A stretch of DNA of 64,000 bases. Source: Butyrivibrio sp. XPD2002. Its GTDB lineage: Bacteria; Bacillota; Clostridia; Lachnospirales; Lachnospiraceae. The DNA lies in contig NZ_AUIY01000005.1 in NCBI RefSeq assembly GCF_000423945.1, forward strand, positions 62,001 to 126,000. The letters are read 5' to 3'. Positions 17,055 through 25,179 of the stretch are shown here, in pieces. How positions within the stretch are numbered: position 1 is the first letter of the stretch; each line of letters begins with the position of its first letter. The translations under genes and the position numbers were made by a program. Under the pieces are notes generated by a model. It worked only from the letters and a program-made list of their open reading frames with translations, did not search any database and had not been told where the DNA came from.

Positions 17055-17570
17055 TTACATAAGTTCTGTAAGCAGATGGCGATAGATATCCGAGTTCTTT
17101 TTCTTCCAGTTATCACACATGGAAATGGCCGCTTCCTCTGTCCAGGCAGGGATAGAAATGTCGATAAGACTGCTCTCTCCCTCTGTCGCAGACAGGTAGA
17201 CCGTGTACTCGTTTTCACCGGTCTTTTTATAAAAAGCGCCTATCGAGGTCTCATCACGCATCTTAAGGCCGTTTTCCTTAAAGAACTCATCTATCTCTTC
17301 CTTTATGGAAGGATTTATCCTGTTTCCGAAGAAATCCAGAGTCTCGGAGCCCGCATCTGTCATCTTAAGGTATGTTCTGTTGCCTTCGTTTTTCTCAGTT
17401 ATAAGATCTGAATCTGCAAGCTCGCTGAAAACCTCCTGAAGAGTCAGGAAATTCGTGTATTCTTTTTCCAAAATAAAATCATATATCTGTGCCTTACTAA
17501 GGCGCCCTTCGGATTTTCTGAGCATGTAAAGCACTATCATTTTATATAAAGTAAGGTATTGTGAACTCAT
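17055..17570 (-). CDS. DUF4364-family protein (winged-helix-like)
   Basis: A 171-residue protein whose N-terminal half reads like a winged helix (YKMIVLYMLRKSEGRLSKAQIYDFI, then LQEVFSELADSDLI and a TYLKMTDAG wing). The C-terminal half is an alpha/beta domain (AFYKKTGENEYTVYLSATE). This is the DUF4364 pattern, common in Clostridia; no function is established. It is the last gene of the run rarA, DUF5722 gene, DUF4364 gene, with only 16 bases between it and the previous stop. RBS AGAGG. Confidence 0.85.
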   Translation of the reverse strand: MSSQYLTLYKMIVLYMLRKSEGRLSKAQIYDFILEKEYTNFLTLQEVFSELADSDLITEKNEGNRTYLKMTDAGSETLDFFGNRINPSIKEEIDEFFKENGLKMRDETSIGAFYKKTGENEYTVYLSATEGESSLIDISIPAWTEEAAISMCDNWKKKNSDIYRHLLTELM

Positions 17571-17586
17571 AAAAACCTCTTGATAA

Positions 17587-19404
17587 TTAAAAGTTTACCC
17601 CCACAATTGATCTTGCAAAAGAAATATACTCCTCTCGCTTATCCGTGTCCATATATTTAAACACATCATAAGAATATTTATGTCCGCCGCCTGTGGTACA
17701 AAGTCCCATGGCGAGACCATCATGAGCAATCTCCTCAGGCGCATCGGTCTGTCTGGAAAACATGATGGCATGAAGGCTGCTGTTTGCCGCAACCTTGCTG
17801 TAGGCATAGGCAATAGCCGCTGCCTGAAGCGTATCACCCTTAGATGAAGTATACCCGACTTCACTTAAGATGATGGATCTGACATTCCCATTATAAAGCA
17901 TAGCCTCACTGTTCATGTAATCAGTGAGAACCTTTATATTTTTCATAGTAATAAAAGATGTATCCGCAGAATCTGTCACAAGCTTGTGCCCATTCCAGAA
18001 ATCCACGTTGTACAGCGGCACTGTGTAAGGGTGCTGGGCAAGTCCCCAGCCGATATCACCATAGCTCCTAAGGGATGAAGCAAAAGTATCCAGCATATCC
18101 CTTCCGTCATAATCTGGATTGCCCTTCATATTTCTATCCCACTGCTGATCCAGGGAAATGTACACATGTGCTCCTGAGTTTGTGCTTTTTATCGCATTAT
18201 AGAAAACTCTGAAGGCTCTTGCATAGGCTGCCGTGTAGGTGGAAAGGTCTGTCTGAGCCATGTAGTTCCACTCTTTTCTTGCATTGACCTCATTGCCGAT
18301 TATCCACATGGCAACGTTGCCGTGACCTGATCCTGAGTATCTGTTTGCAAGGAATGACCCTATAGCCGCAACTGCGTTCACACCGCTCTCATCCGTTGCA
18401 TTGAACATATAGTAAGGGGCTGTGGAGCCTCCTCTTGCATCTGGATGAGTCACCTCAGGAAAAGTGGATGGCGATACATCATTTAATATGATCGCAGCAA
18501 TATCCACGCCCATTGAGTTCAGATTGGTGAAAAGATAATCGTATTCCTGAATTATCCTTCCGTTGAAATAATATGTAACTCCGTTGTAGTTATATGCAAT
18601 TGAGCCATCTCCGCTTGTGGCAAGAAGCCTGTTCAGCGGAATATTGTAGGTCGCATAGTTGACGCCAAGGTCCCCAACCTCATGAAGCCTTGAGGGATCA
18701 ACAAGAAGTCCCTTCTTGGAGCTATGCTGCATTCCGCTGTAATTATAGGATGCAACCGCCTCGGGATTGGTGATGTAGCTTGCATGGGACACGCTTTTAT
18801 ATTCGTCATCCTTCATCACCGCAACGATGAACTTCCTGTAAAGTCTTGATCCTGCCTCACCCTTTTTAACAGCGGCGCGAAGCTTTATCTCGGTATTTTT
18901 ATAGGTTCTCGCGATGGGCTCTGCATCTGCATCAAAATCACCCTCATAGGTTGCCGCATCAAAAAGATAATAGTATTTATCATCTGAAGCCGGGATTGCC
19001 TCCGCAGACGCGATAACCTCCACCTGACCGCTTTCACCGATCACACATTCATCGAGGCTCACATAGTCAGTAAGCTCCTCGTCTGGCACATCCACCGTGG
19101 CAGGTCTCTCATCCAGAGCCTTCTTAACCCTGTCACCTGAATCTATGATGGCCTTTAATGCATCATCGTCAAGGTAGCTCTTTTCCTTGGGAGTCTCTGC
19201 CTTATCTTCCTTAGGATTTTCCTCAGATACCACCTGCGGCTTTTTATTTTTATTATCAAAAACTCCTGATACACAGCATACCGCCACCACTAAAGAAAGC
19301 ACTGCCACAATGCTGCAAACAATGCCTATTACTTTAGGTCTGGCTAATACCATATCCTTTAAAGATTCAAAAATAGCCTTTATTTTTTTCAAAAACGAAT
19401 TAAT
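17587..19404 (-). CDS. Membrane-anchored glycoside-hydrolase-like protein (DUF5722)
   Basis: About 600 residues. One N-terminal membrane helix (VIGIVCSIVAVLSLVVAVCC) and a Lys/Glu linker precede a beta-sandwich region, then a TIM-barrel-like catalytic region. Candidate catalytic acids are in MWIIGNEVNARKEW and IILSEVGYTSS, the places where clan-A glycosidases keep acid/base and nucleophile. I recognise this as the DUF5722 arrangement; substrate unknown. The first usual start is a TTG at 19392, but AGGAGG lies 19 bases before it. An in-frame ATT at 19404 sits seven bases after AGGAGG and two bases after the rarA stop, so ATT initiation is possible. Confidence 0.8.
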   Translation of the reverse strand: MNSFLKKIKAIFESLKDMVLARPKVIGIVCSIVAVLSLVVAVCCVSGVFDNKNKKPQVVSEENPKEDKAETPKEKSYLDDDALKAIIDSGDRVKKALDERPATVDVPDEELTDYVSLDECVIGESGQVEVIASAEAIPASDDKYYYLFDAATYEGDFDADAEPIARTYKNTEIKLRAAVKKGEAGSRLYRKFIVAVMKDDEYKSVSHASYITNPEAVASYNYSGMQHSSKKGLLVDPSRLHEVGDLGVNYATYNIPLNRLLATSGDGSIAYNYNGVTYYFNGRIIQEYDYLFTNLNSMGVDIAAIILNDVSPSTFPEVTHPDARGGSTAPYYMFNATDESGVNAVAAIGSFLANRYSGSGHGNVAMWIIGNEVNARKEWNYMAQTDLSTYTAAYARAFRVFYNAIKSTNSGAHVYISLDQQWDRNMKGNPDYDGRDMLDTFASSLRSYGDIGWGLAQHPYTVPLYNVDFWNGHKLVTDSADTSFITMKNIKVLTDYMNSEAMLYNGNVRSIILSEVGYTSSKGDTLQAAAIAYAYSKVAANSSLHAIMFSRQTDAPEEIAHDGLAMGLCTTGGGHKYSYDVFKYMDTDKREEYISFARSIVGVNF

Positions 19405-19406
19405 AA

Positions 19407-20744
19407 TTAATCCTCCTGCTTCTTAGCCTGTTCCTTGAGGAACTTCATATGCTCCTTAATCTTCACCTCATAACCGTTGCCCGAAGGGCTGTAGAACTCT
19501 TTGCCATTGAGCTCATAGGGCAGATACTGCTGCTCCACATAGTTATTCGGATAGTCGTGAGCATATTTATACCCTATTCCGTGTCCAAGCTTTGCAGCGG
19601 ACTTATAATGTGCATCCTGAAGGTGCGTAGGAATGGGAAGATTGCCTGTATTTTTCACTGTATCCATAGCGCTGAAAATCGCCTCCACTGCTGCGTTACT
19701 CTTAGGCGCAGTTGCTATATAACTGGCTGCCTGTGAGAGATTGATCTGACACTCCGGCATACCTATCCTCTCTGTTGCAAGAAAAGCTGCCACCGCCACC
19801 TGAAGTGCCTGAGGGTCAGCATTTCCGACATCCTCAGAGGCACAGATAACCATTCTCCTTGCGATGAACTTCGGATCCTCTCCGGCATTGAGCATTCTTG
19901 CAAGATAGTAAACAGCCGCATCGGGGTCAGAGCCTCTCATACTTTTTATAAAGGCCGAAATCGTATCGTAGTGATTGTCGCCGTCCTTATCATATCTGGC
20001 AACTCTCTTCTGTATGCATTCCTCCGCAACCTCTCTTGTGATGTGGATCTTGCCGTCTTCACTTCTATCTGTGGTCATAACGCCAAGCTCAATGGCATTA
20101 AGGGCATGTCTGGCATCTCCACCTGCTATATCAGCCAGAAACTCCTCTGCATCAGGCTCCAAAACCGCGTCATAGGAGCCCATTCCGTTAACAGTATCGG
20201 TTATGGCTCTTCTCATCAGAGTCTTCACATCCTCTACTGAAAGCGGCTTAAGCTCGAAGATAACTGATCTTGAAATAAGAGCGCCGTTGACCTCAAAATA
20301 GGGATTCTCCGTGGTGGCTCCGATCAGGATAACAGTGCCATCCTCAACAAATGGCAAAAGATAATCCTGCTGCCCCTTGTTGAAACGGTGTATCTCGTCT
20401 ATAAAAAGGATTGTCTTTCTTCCGTAGCCGCCAAGATTCTGCTTTGCCTTGGCAACCACTTCCTCCATGTCCTTTTTTCCTGCAACTGTGGCATTAAGCT
20501 GTGTAAAATCCGCCTTGGTTGTATTGGCGATAACTTTAGCCAGTGTAGTTTTACCGGTTCCTGGCGGGCCGTACAGTATAATTGAGCTGATCTTGTCAGC
20601 CTTTATGGCACGATAAAGGAGCTTGTCCTTACCAATGATATGCTGCTGCCCAACCACCTCATCGAGGGTCTTGGGGCGCATCCTTGCGGCAAGCGGTGAC
20701 TCCGAACTCATGCTTTTTTCGCGTGCGTATTCAAATAAATCCAT
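19407..20744 (-). CDS. rarA: Replication-associated recombination ATPase RarA (MgsA)
   Basis: A 445-residue AAA+ protein of the RarA/WRNIP1 group, acting at stalled replication forks. Walker A is GPPGTGKTT at about residues 59-67, Walker B is ILFIDEIHRF at 112-121, sensor 1 is in ILIGATTENP, and the RarA-specific C-terminal region includes MRGSDPDAAVYYLARML and YKYAHDYPNNYV. Length fits the family. The final codons contain the AGGAGG that serves the next gene, so the two are tightly linked. Confidence 0.95.
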   Translation of the reverse strand: MDLFEYAREKSMSSESPLAARMRPKTLDEVVGQQHIIGKDKLLYRAIKADKISSIILYGPPGTGKTTLAKVIANTTKADFTQLNATVAGKKDMEEVVAKAKQNLGGYGRKTILFIDEIHRFNKGQQDYLLPFVEDGTVILIGATTENPYFEVNGALISRSVIFELKPLSVEDVKTLMRRAITDTVNGMGSYDAVLEPDAEEFLADIAGGDARHALNAIELGVMTTDRSEDGKIHITREVAEECIQKRVARYDKDGDNHYDTISAFIKSMRGSDPDAAVYYLARMLNAGEDPKFIARRMVICASEDVGNADPQALQVAVAAFLATERIGMPECQINLSQAASYIATAPKSNAAVEAIFSAMDTVKNTGNLPIPTHLQDAHYKSAAKLGHGIGYKYAHDYPNNYVEQQYLPYELNGKEFYSPSGNGYEVKIKEHMKFLKEQAKKQED

Positions 20745-20879
20745 AGTGCATTTATTTTACATTAATTGAAAGAATTATTCCATTTAGACAATCAGATTTT
20801 ACGTTAATTTTATATCTTGATTTTTTCTCCGTTTGTTTTAATGTAGAAATAGCAAAAAAATTTTTATTTGGAGGACAAT

Positions 20880-21752
20880 ATGTTATACGGAGCACTAGAA
20901 GCCGGCGGAACCAAGATGGTTTGCGCAATCGGCAATGAAAACGGTGAAATTTTAGAGCAGGTAAAATTTCCTACAGAAACACCCGAAACCACAATGCCAC
21001 AGATATTTGAGTATTTTAAGGGAAAAGATATCAAAGCCCTCGGCATTGCATGTTTTGGTCCTATCGATTTAAATGAAGATTCTGAGACCTATGGAAGCAT
21101 AACCACAACTCCTAAGCTTGCATGGTCAGGCTACAACATCGTGAATGCAGCGAAGGAAGCGCTCGGCATTCCTGTTGGATTCGACACAGACGTTAACGGC
21201 TCACTCCTTGGTGAAATAACCTGGGGTTGTGCAAAGGGTCTTTCCGATGCGCTCTATCTCACAATCGGAACAGGCGTTGGCGGCGGCGTAATGTCTAACG
21301 GAAAGCTTCTTCACGGAATGCTTCATCCTGAACTCGGCCACCTCCTTCTTCCTATTGTAGAAGGCGATCCCGGAAAATGTGTATGCCCTTACCACAGGAA
21401 CTGCTTAGAGGGTCTTGCATCCGGTCCTTCACTGAAGGCCCGCTGGGGTGTAAGCGCTGATCAGCTCGTTGATAAAAAAGAAGTCTGGGAGATTGAGGCT
21501 GAGTATATTGCTACAGCGCTCGTTACCTACGTAGTAACCTTAAGCCCCAAGAAGATCATCCTCGGCGGAGGCGTAATGCATCAGGAACAGCTCTTCCCGA
21601 TGATAAGAGCTAGGTTCAAGGAACTCCTTAATGGATATATCGTAACCAATGAGCTTGAAGATCTCGACAACTACATCGTTCCTGCAAGTCTCAATGATGA
21701 CCAGGGAATCATGGGCGCGATCAAGCTTGCGATTGATGCATCTGAAAAGTAA
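20880..21752 (+). CDS. scrK: ROK-family fructokinase
   Basis: A 290-residue sugar kinase. The ATP loop is GALEAGGTKMVCAIG at the N-terminus, the catalytic Asp is in DTDVNGS near residue 104, and LTIGTGVGGG follows. The zinc motif C-x-C-x2-H-x2-C (CVCPYHRNC, about residues 167-175) followed by LEGLASGPS is typical of the ROK fructokinases. It phosphorylates fructose, feeding sucrose or fructan breakdown. The ATG at 20880 follows GGAGG; an in-frame TTG at 20868 would overlap that site. It is transcribed alone, away from rarA, and ends at a strong shared terminator. Confidence 0.9.
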   Translation: MLYGALEAGGTKMVCAIGNENGEILEQVKFPTETPETTMPQIFEYFKGKDIKALGIACFGPIDLNEDSETYGSITTTPKLAWSGYNIVNAAKEALGIPVGFDTDVNGSLLGEITWGCAKGLSDALYLTIGTGVGGGVMSNGKLLHGMLHPELGHLLLPIVEGDPGKCVCPYHRNCLEGLASGPSLKARWGVSADQLVDKKEVWEIEAEYIATALVTYVVTLSPKKIILGGGVMHQEQLFPMIRARFKELLNGYIVTNELEDLDNYIVPASLNDDQGIMGAIKLAIDASEK

Positions 21753-21756
21753 AAAT

Positions 21757-21788
21757 AAGGGACATGGCGTTTTTGCCATGTCCCTTTA
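21757..21788. terminator. Bidirectional terminator between fructokinase and lipoprotein genes
   Basis: AAGGGACATGGC (21757-21768) pairs with GCCATGTCCCTT (21775-21786) around a short T-rich loop, with A-run before and T-run after. It serves both convergent genes. Confidence 0.92.
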
Positions 21789-21791
21789 ATA

Positions 21792-24700
21792 TTATTCTGC
21801 CTTAACCGGAGCTGTTCTGATTATGAACTGTACTGAACTGGGTTCATCATCGTTTGCACCGGAGAATGATGTATAACTCTGTGATGCTTCATCGACTGCC
21901 TTAAGTCTGTCTGTTACTGAAAGTACATCATCATCCACAATTCCTGTTATCTTCTGTATTCCATCCTCATCAAACTCAACCATTCCATCTGCAAGCTTTC
22001 TTGCACCATCGTTAAGCTCTACGGCACCGTCCTTAAGCTCCTTAGCACCATCCTTAAGTTTTCCTGCGCCATCATCAAGCTTACCTGCACCGTCATCAAG
22101 TTTACCTGCGCCATCATCGAGCTTGACTGTGCCGTCATAAAGCTTTCCGACACCTTCATCGAGCTTACCTGCACCGTCCTTAAGCTTGGTTGTTCCTTCT
22201 GCGAGCTTGGATGCACCATCTGCAAGCTTGCTTCCTCCATCCTTAAGTGCACTGCTGTTGGACTCAAGCTTATCAGCACCTTCCTTGAGCTTCTTGGAGC
22301 CATCCTTAAGTGTACCGATTCCATTTGCAAGTGTAGAACCACCATTATCAAGCTTCTTCATGCCATCGTAAAGTGAGTTTGCACCTGTAGCAAGCTTTGA
22401 AGCGCCTGCCTGAATATCCTTAAGGCCACCGTTTCCTGTTCCGTTGTAAAGAGCATCAAGTGTTCCTGCTGATGTAGCAAGAGTTCTGTAGGTCATATAA
22501 ATTGTTGTTGTATACTGCGTAGCATTCTTGGTCTGTGTAAGTGCCTGAGCTACCTTTGTAACTGCTGCTGTGTAGTGCTCTGTAGCCGATGCCTTTTCAT
22601 TCTGTGCTTCAGCACCCTTCTCCTGTGCCTTAGTGCCATCACTCTGAGCTGCTGCGCCCTTTTCTTTTGCCTGTGTTGCAATAGCTTCAGCCTCTGCAGA
22701 TTTACTTTCTTCAGTTGCCATATCTCCCTCGGCTGCTGCCTGCTTTGCTGCTGCGCCTGCTTCCTTAGCCTGCTCTCCAAGAGCTGCTGCCTCTGCTGCC
22801 TCTTTCTCAGCCTGTGCCTTGTAGGTCATAGCCTCTGTGTATGCAGCCTGAGCTTTTCCTGCATCAACATCACCCTTATTCATCTCATCCTTGATCTGAT
22901 CGCACATAGCCTTAAGTGTTGCTGCAAATGCGTTCTGATCCGACTGGCTCTCTATTGTAGCCTTAGCCACATTGTACATCTGAGTCCACTGTGCATGTGA
23001 TATTCCGGTGTTCTTCTCAATGTATGCCCAGTCACCGTCACTTGCAAAATCATCAAAGCTGCCATCTACCGCTGCATCAGGCTCATCTCCAAGTGTTACG
23101 CCATCGTCAGCGCTGGGAGCCTCATTTCCATCTGATACCGGTTGCTCTTCATCAGAGGTTTTCTCTGTATCCTGAGTGTCAACTGTATCTTCTGAAGGAG
23201 CACTCTGATCATCCTGGGGTGCCTCGTTGTTCTGCTCCTCCTGGGGTGCCTCGTTGTTCTGCTCCTCCTGGGGTGCTTCCTGTGCATCCTGATTATCCTC
23301 AGAAGGTGTCTCGTTATTATTCTGCTCTTCTGAAGGAGTGCTCTCATCCTTAGAAGTCTGCTCGTCCTGATTCTCCTGCTCATCAGAAGCTGTCTTCTTT
23401 TCTGATGAGTCCTCTGTCTGTGCATCATCTGAATCATTGTTATTCTCGATGATCACAGGTGTATCAACAGCCACAACATCCAGTCCGCTTACTGTGTCCA
23501 TGGTGTAAAGTCCTGCGAGCTTTTCGGAAGCTGTCTGCAGAAGTGAATTTAGTGTTGCGGAATCACTTGCTGAAATACTGCTGTTAACTGAAGCTGTGCT
23601 TGTTGCTCCTGCATTACTTGCAGCGTAATTGATAACTGCTGCAAACTCCTTATAGAAGGTATCAGATGCTGACTTAACTGCCTCCATCTGCTGCTTTACT
23701 GTATTTGCTGCTGTATCGATACCTGTGCTGAGCTGAGCTGCACCCTCGGATACGCTCTTAGCACCATCCTTGGCAGATGTAAGTCCGCCTGTAAGAGTTG
23801 ATGCACCATCCTTGAGTTTTGTAACACCATCATCAAGGCTCTTGGCACCCTTTGCAATCTGGCCCACGCCATCTGTATAGGTTCCTATTCCTGTGCTGAG
23901 TGTAGATGCACCGTCCTTAAGCTGTCCTGCACCAGTATCAAGTTCTCCTGTACCATCCTTAAGCTGACCTGAACCGTCCTTAAGCTGTGCAGCACCATCC
24001 TTAAGCTCTCCGGTACCATCCTTTAACTGCTTTGTGCCGTCCTTGAGCTCTTTTGTTCCATCCTTAAGATCAGATGTGCCGTCATAGAGCTCTCCAGTGC
24101 CGTCCTCAAACTTCTGTGTTCCGTCTGCAAGCTCACCTGAACCGTCACGGAGCTGTGTAGATGCATCTGAAAGCTTGTCCATGTCATCGTTTACGGTATC
24201 AAGCTTTTCCGAATCATAAATCTTGTTAAGGCCAAGGTCTGATACAGCGTTGGCGCTTGCCATGGTGATCGTCATGGGAAGCTCAAAATCCTGCACGTCT
24301 GCTGTGATCTCCACATAATCAGGAATCTCGATATCCTCTTTATCTATATCATTCTCCTCGAGCTTTTCCTCAAGCTTCTTCTCATCGATATCAAGGGACT
24401 CCTTCAAGCCGGGAAGAGCCACGCCTACAACTACATAGTTGTTTGCATCTGATATAACCTTACCGTTTGATACCTTTACGTTGGCGAATTTCTCACTATC
24501 CAGCATTGTTCCGGAAATCATTGTGAAGGGAACCTCAACGTCCTGCTTCTCACCGTCGATATCAACTTTTCTTTTCAGGCTGTCTGTGTAATCGAATCTG
24601 ATCTTGACGTTACCGCTTTTTCCTGCGATGTCCTCAGCCTTCATCTGCTTACCATCGAGCTCATAGGTTACCTTAACGCCTACCGGAACCTCCTCAGTGG

Positions 24701-25124
24701 GTGTTCCCTGATAGTAGATATCTGAGCCCTCGGCATCCCATGTAACTGTTCCGTCGCCATTATCTGTGTAGGTTTCTTCACCCTTTACGTTGACGATGTC
24801 TTTAAGATTTGTCTTATCTGTAAGAGTCTTACCTCCGCTGGCATTCTTTAACCAGTTACTTACTACGACTTCATCCACAGCACCGTTGGCATCAGTCATA
24901 ACGTAAACAGTCTCTTCTTTTCCGCTGTCAGAATTAACTCTGTTACCTGCAAAGGCTGTCTCTGTCATTGTCTTCTCAAGTGCCTCTGCCTCGGGATTCT
25001 CCACTTTAGCATCCGCAGTCTCTGTATTATTCTTATTGAAAAGTCCGCAGCCTGTCATTGTAGAGAATGCCAACGCGAATGCTGTTAAAACTGAAGTAGC
25101 TTTAAGTAAATTTTTCTTATACAT
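21792..25124 (-). CDS. Large lipoprotein with LKDG-type heptad repeats, partner of the MMPL exporter
   Basis: An 1110-residue protein. A lipobox (FSTMTGC) follows a signal peptide, then a beta-rich domain of about 280 residues. A block of seven-residue repeats L-x-D-G-(T/A)-x-(E/Q/K) spans about residues 330-420. A Glu/Gln/Asp/Ser low-complexity region and an Ala/Glu/Lys helical region follow, then a second block of the same heptads at about 930-1060, and a short end. The repeats should form long rigid helices, as in the YhgE/Pip-like proteins found beside RND/MMPL exporters in Firmicutes. Two heptad blocks framing a loop suggest a hairpin stalk outside the membrane. It lies 55 bases after the MMPL gene in the same operon. 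RBS GAGGTG. Confidence 0.85.
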   Translation of the reverse strand: MYKKNLLKATSVLTAFALAFSTMTGCGLFNKNNTETADAKVENPEAEALEKTMTETAFAGNRVNSDSGKEETVYVMTDANGAVDEVVVSNWLKNASGGKTLTDKTNLKDIVNVKGEETYTDNGDGTVTWDAEGSDIYYQGTPTEEVPVGVKVTYELDGKQMKAEDIAGKSGNVKIRFDYTDSLKRKVDIDGEKQDVEVPFTMISGTMLDSEKFANVKVSNGKVISDANNYVVVGVALPGLKESLDIDEKKLEEKLEENDIDKEDIEIPDYVEITADVQDFELPMTITMASANAVSDLGLNKIYDSEKLDTVNDDMDKLSDASTQLRDGSGELADGTQKFEDGTGELYDGTSDLKDGTKELKDGTKQLKDGTGELKDGAAQLKDGSGQLKDGTGELDTGAGQLKDGASTLSTGIGTYTDGVGQIAKGAKSLDDGVTKLKDGASTLTGGLTSAKDGAKSVSEGAAQLSTGIDTAANTVKQQMEAVKSASDTFYKEFAAVINYAASNAGATSTASVNSSISASDSATLNSLLQTASEKLAGLYTMDTVSGLDVVAVDTPVIIENNNDSDDAQTEDSSEKKTASDEQENQDEQTSKDESTPSEEQNNNETPSEDNQDAQEAPQEEQNNEAPQEEQNNEAPQDDQSAPSEDTVDTQDTEKTSDEEQPVSDGNEAPSADDGVTLGDEPDAAVDGSFDDFASDGDWAYIEKNTGISHAQWTQMYNVAKATIESQSDQNAFAATLKAMCDQIKDEMNKGDVDAGKAQAAYTEAMTYKAQAEKEAAEAAALGEQAKEAGAAAKQAAAEGDMATEESKSAEAEAIATQAKEKGAAAQSDGTKAQEKGAEAQNEKASATEHYTAAVTKVAQALTQTKNATQYTTTIYMTYRTLATSAGTLDALYNGTGNGGLKDIQAGASKLATGANSLYDGMKKLDNGGSTLANGIGTLKDGSKKLKEGADKLESNSSALKDGGSKLADGASKLAEGTTKLKDGAGKLDEGVGKLYDGTVKLDDGAGKLDDGAGKLDDGAGKLKDGAKELKDGAVELNDGARKLADGMVEFDEDGIQKITGIVDDDVLSVTDRLKAVDEASQSYTSFSGANDDEPSSVQFIIRTAPVKAE

Positions 25125-25179
25125 ACCAATTTCACCTCTTATATTGATTTATGTTGATCAGCTCTGTTTTCTGATATTG

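Noticed and set aside
22550..23437. Frames of 76 to 141 residues inside the LKDG lipoprotein gene
   Set aside because: They are out-of-frame readings of its repeats, dominated by Cys/Ser/Leu or Arg/Gln.
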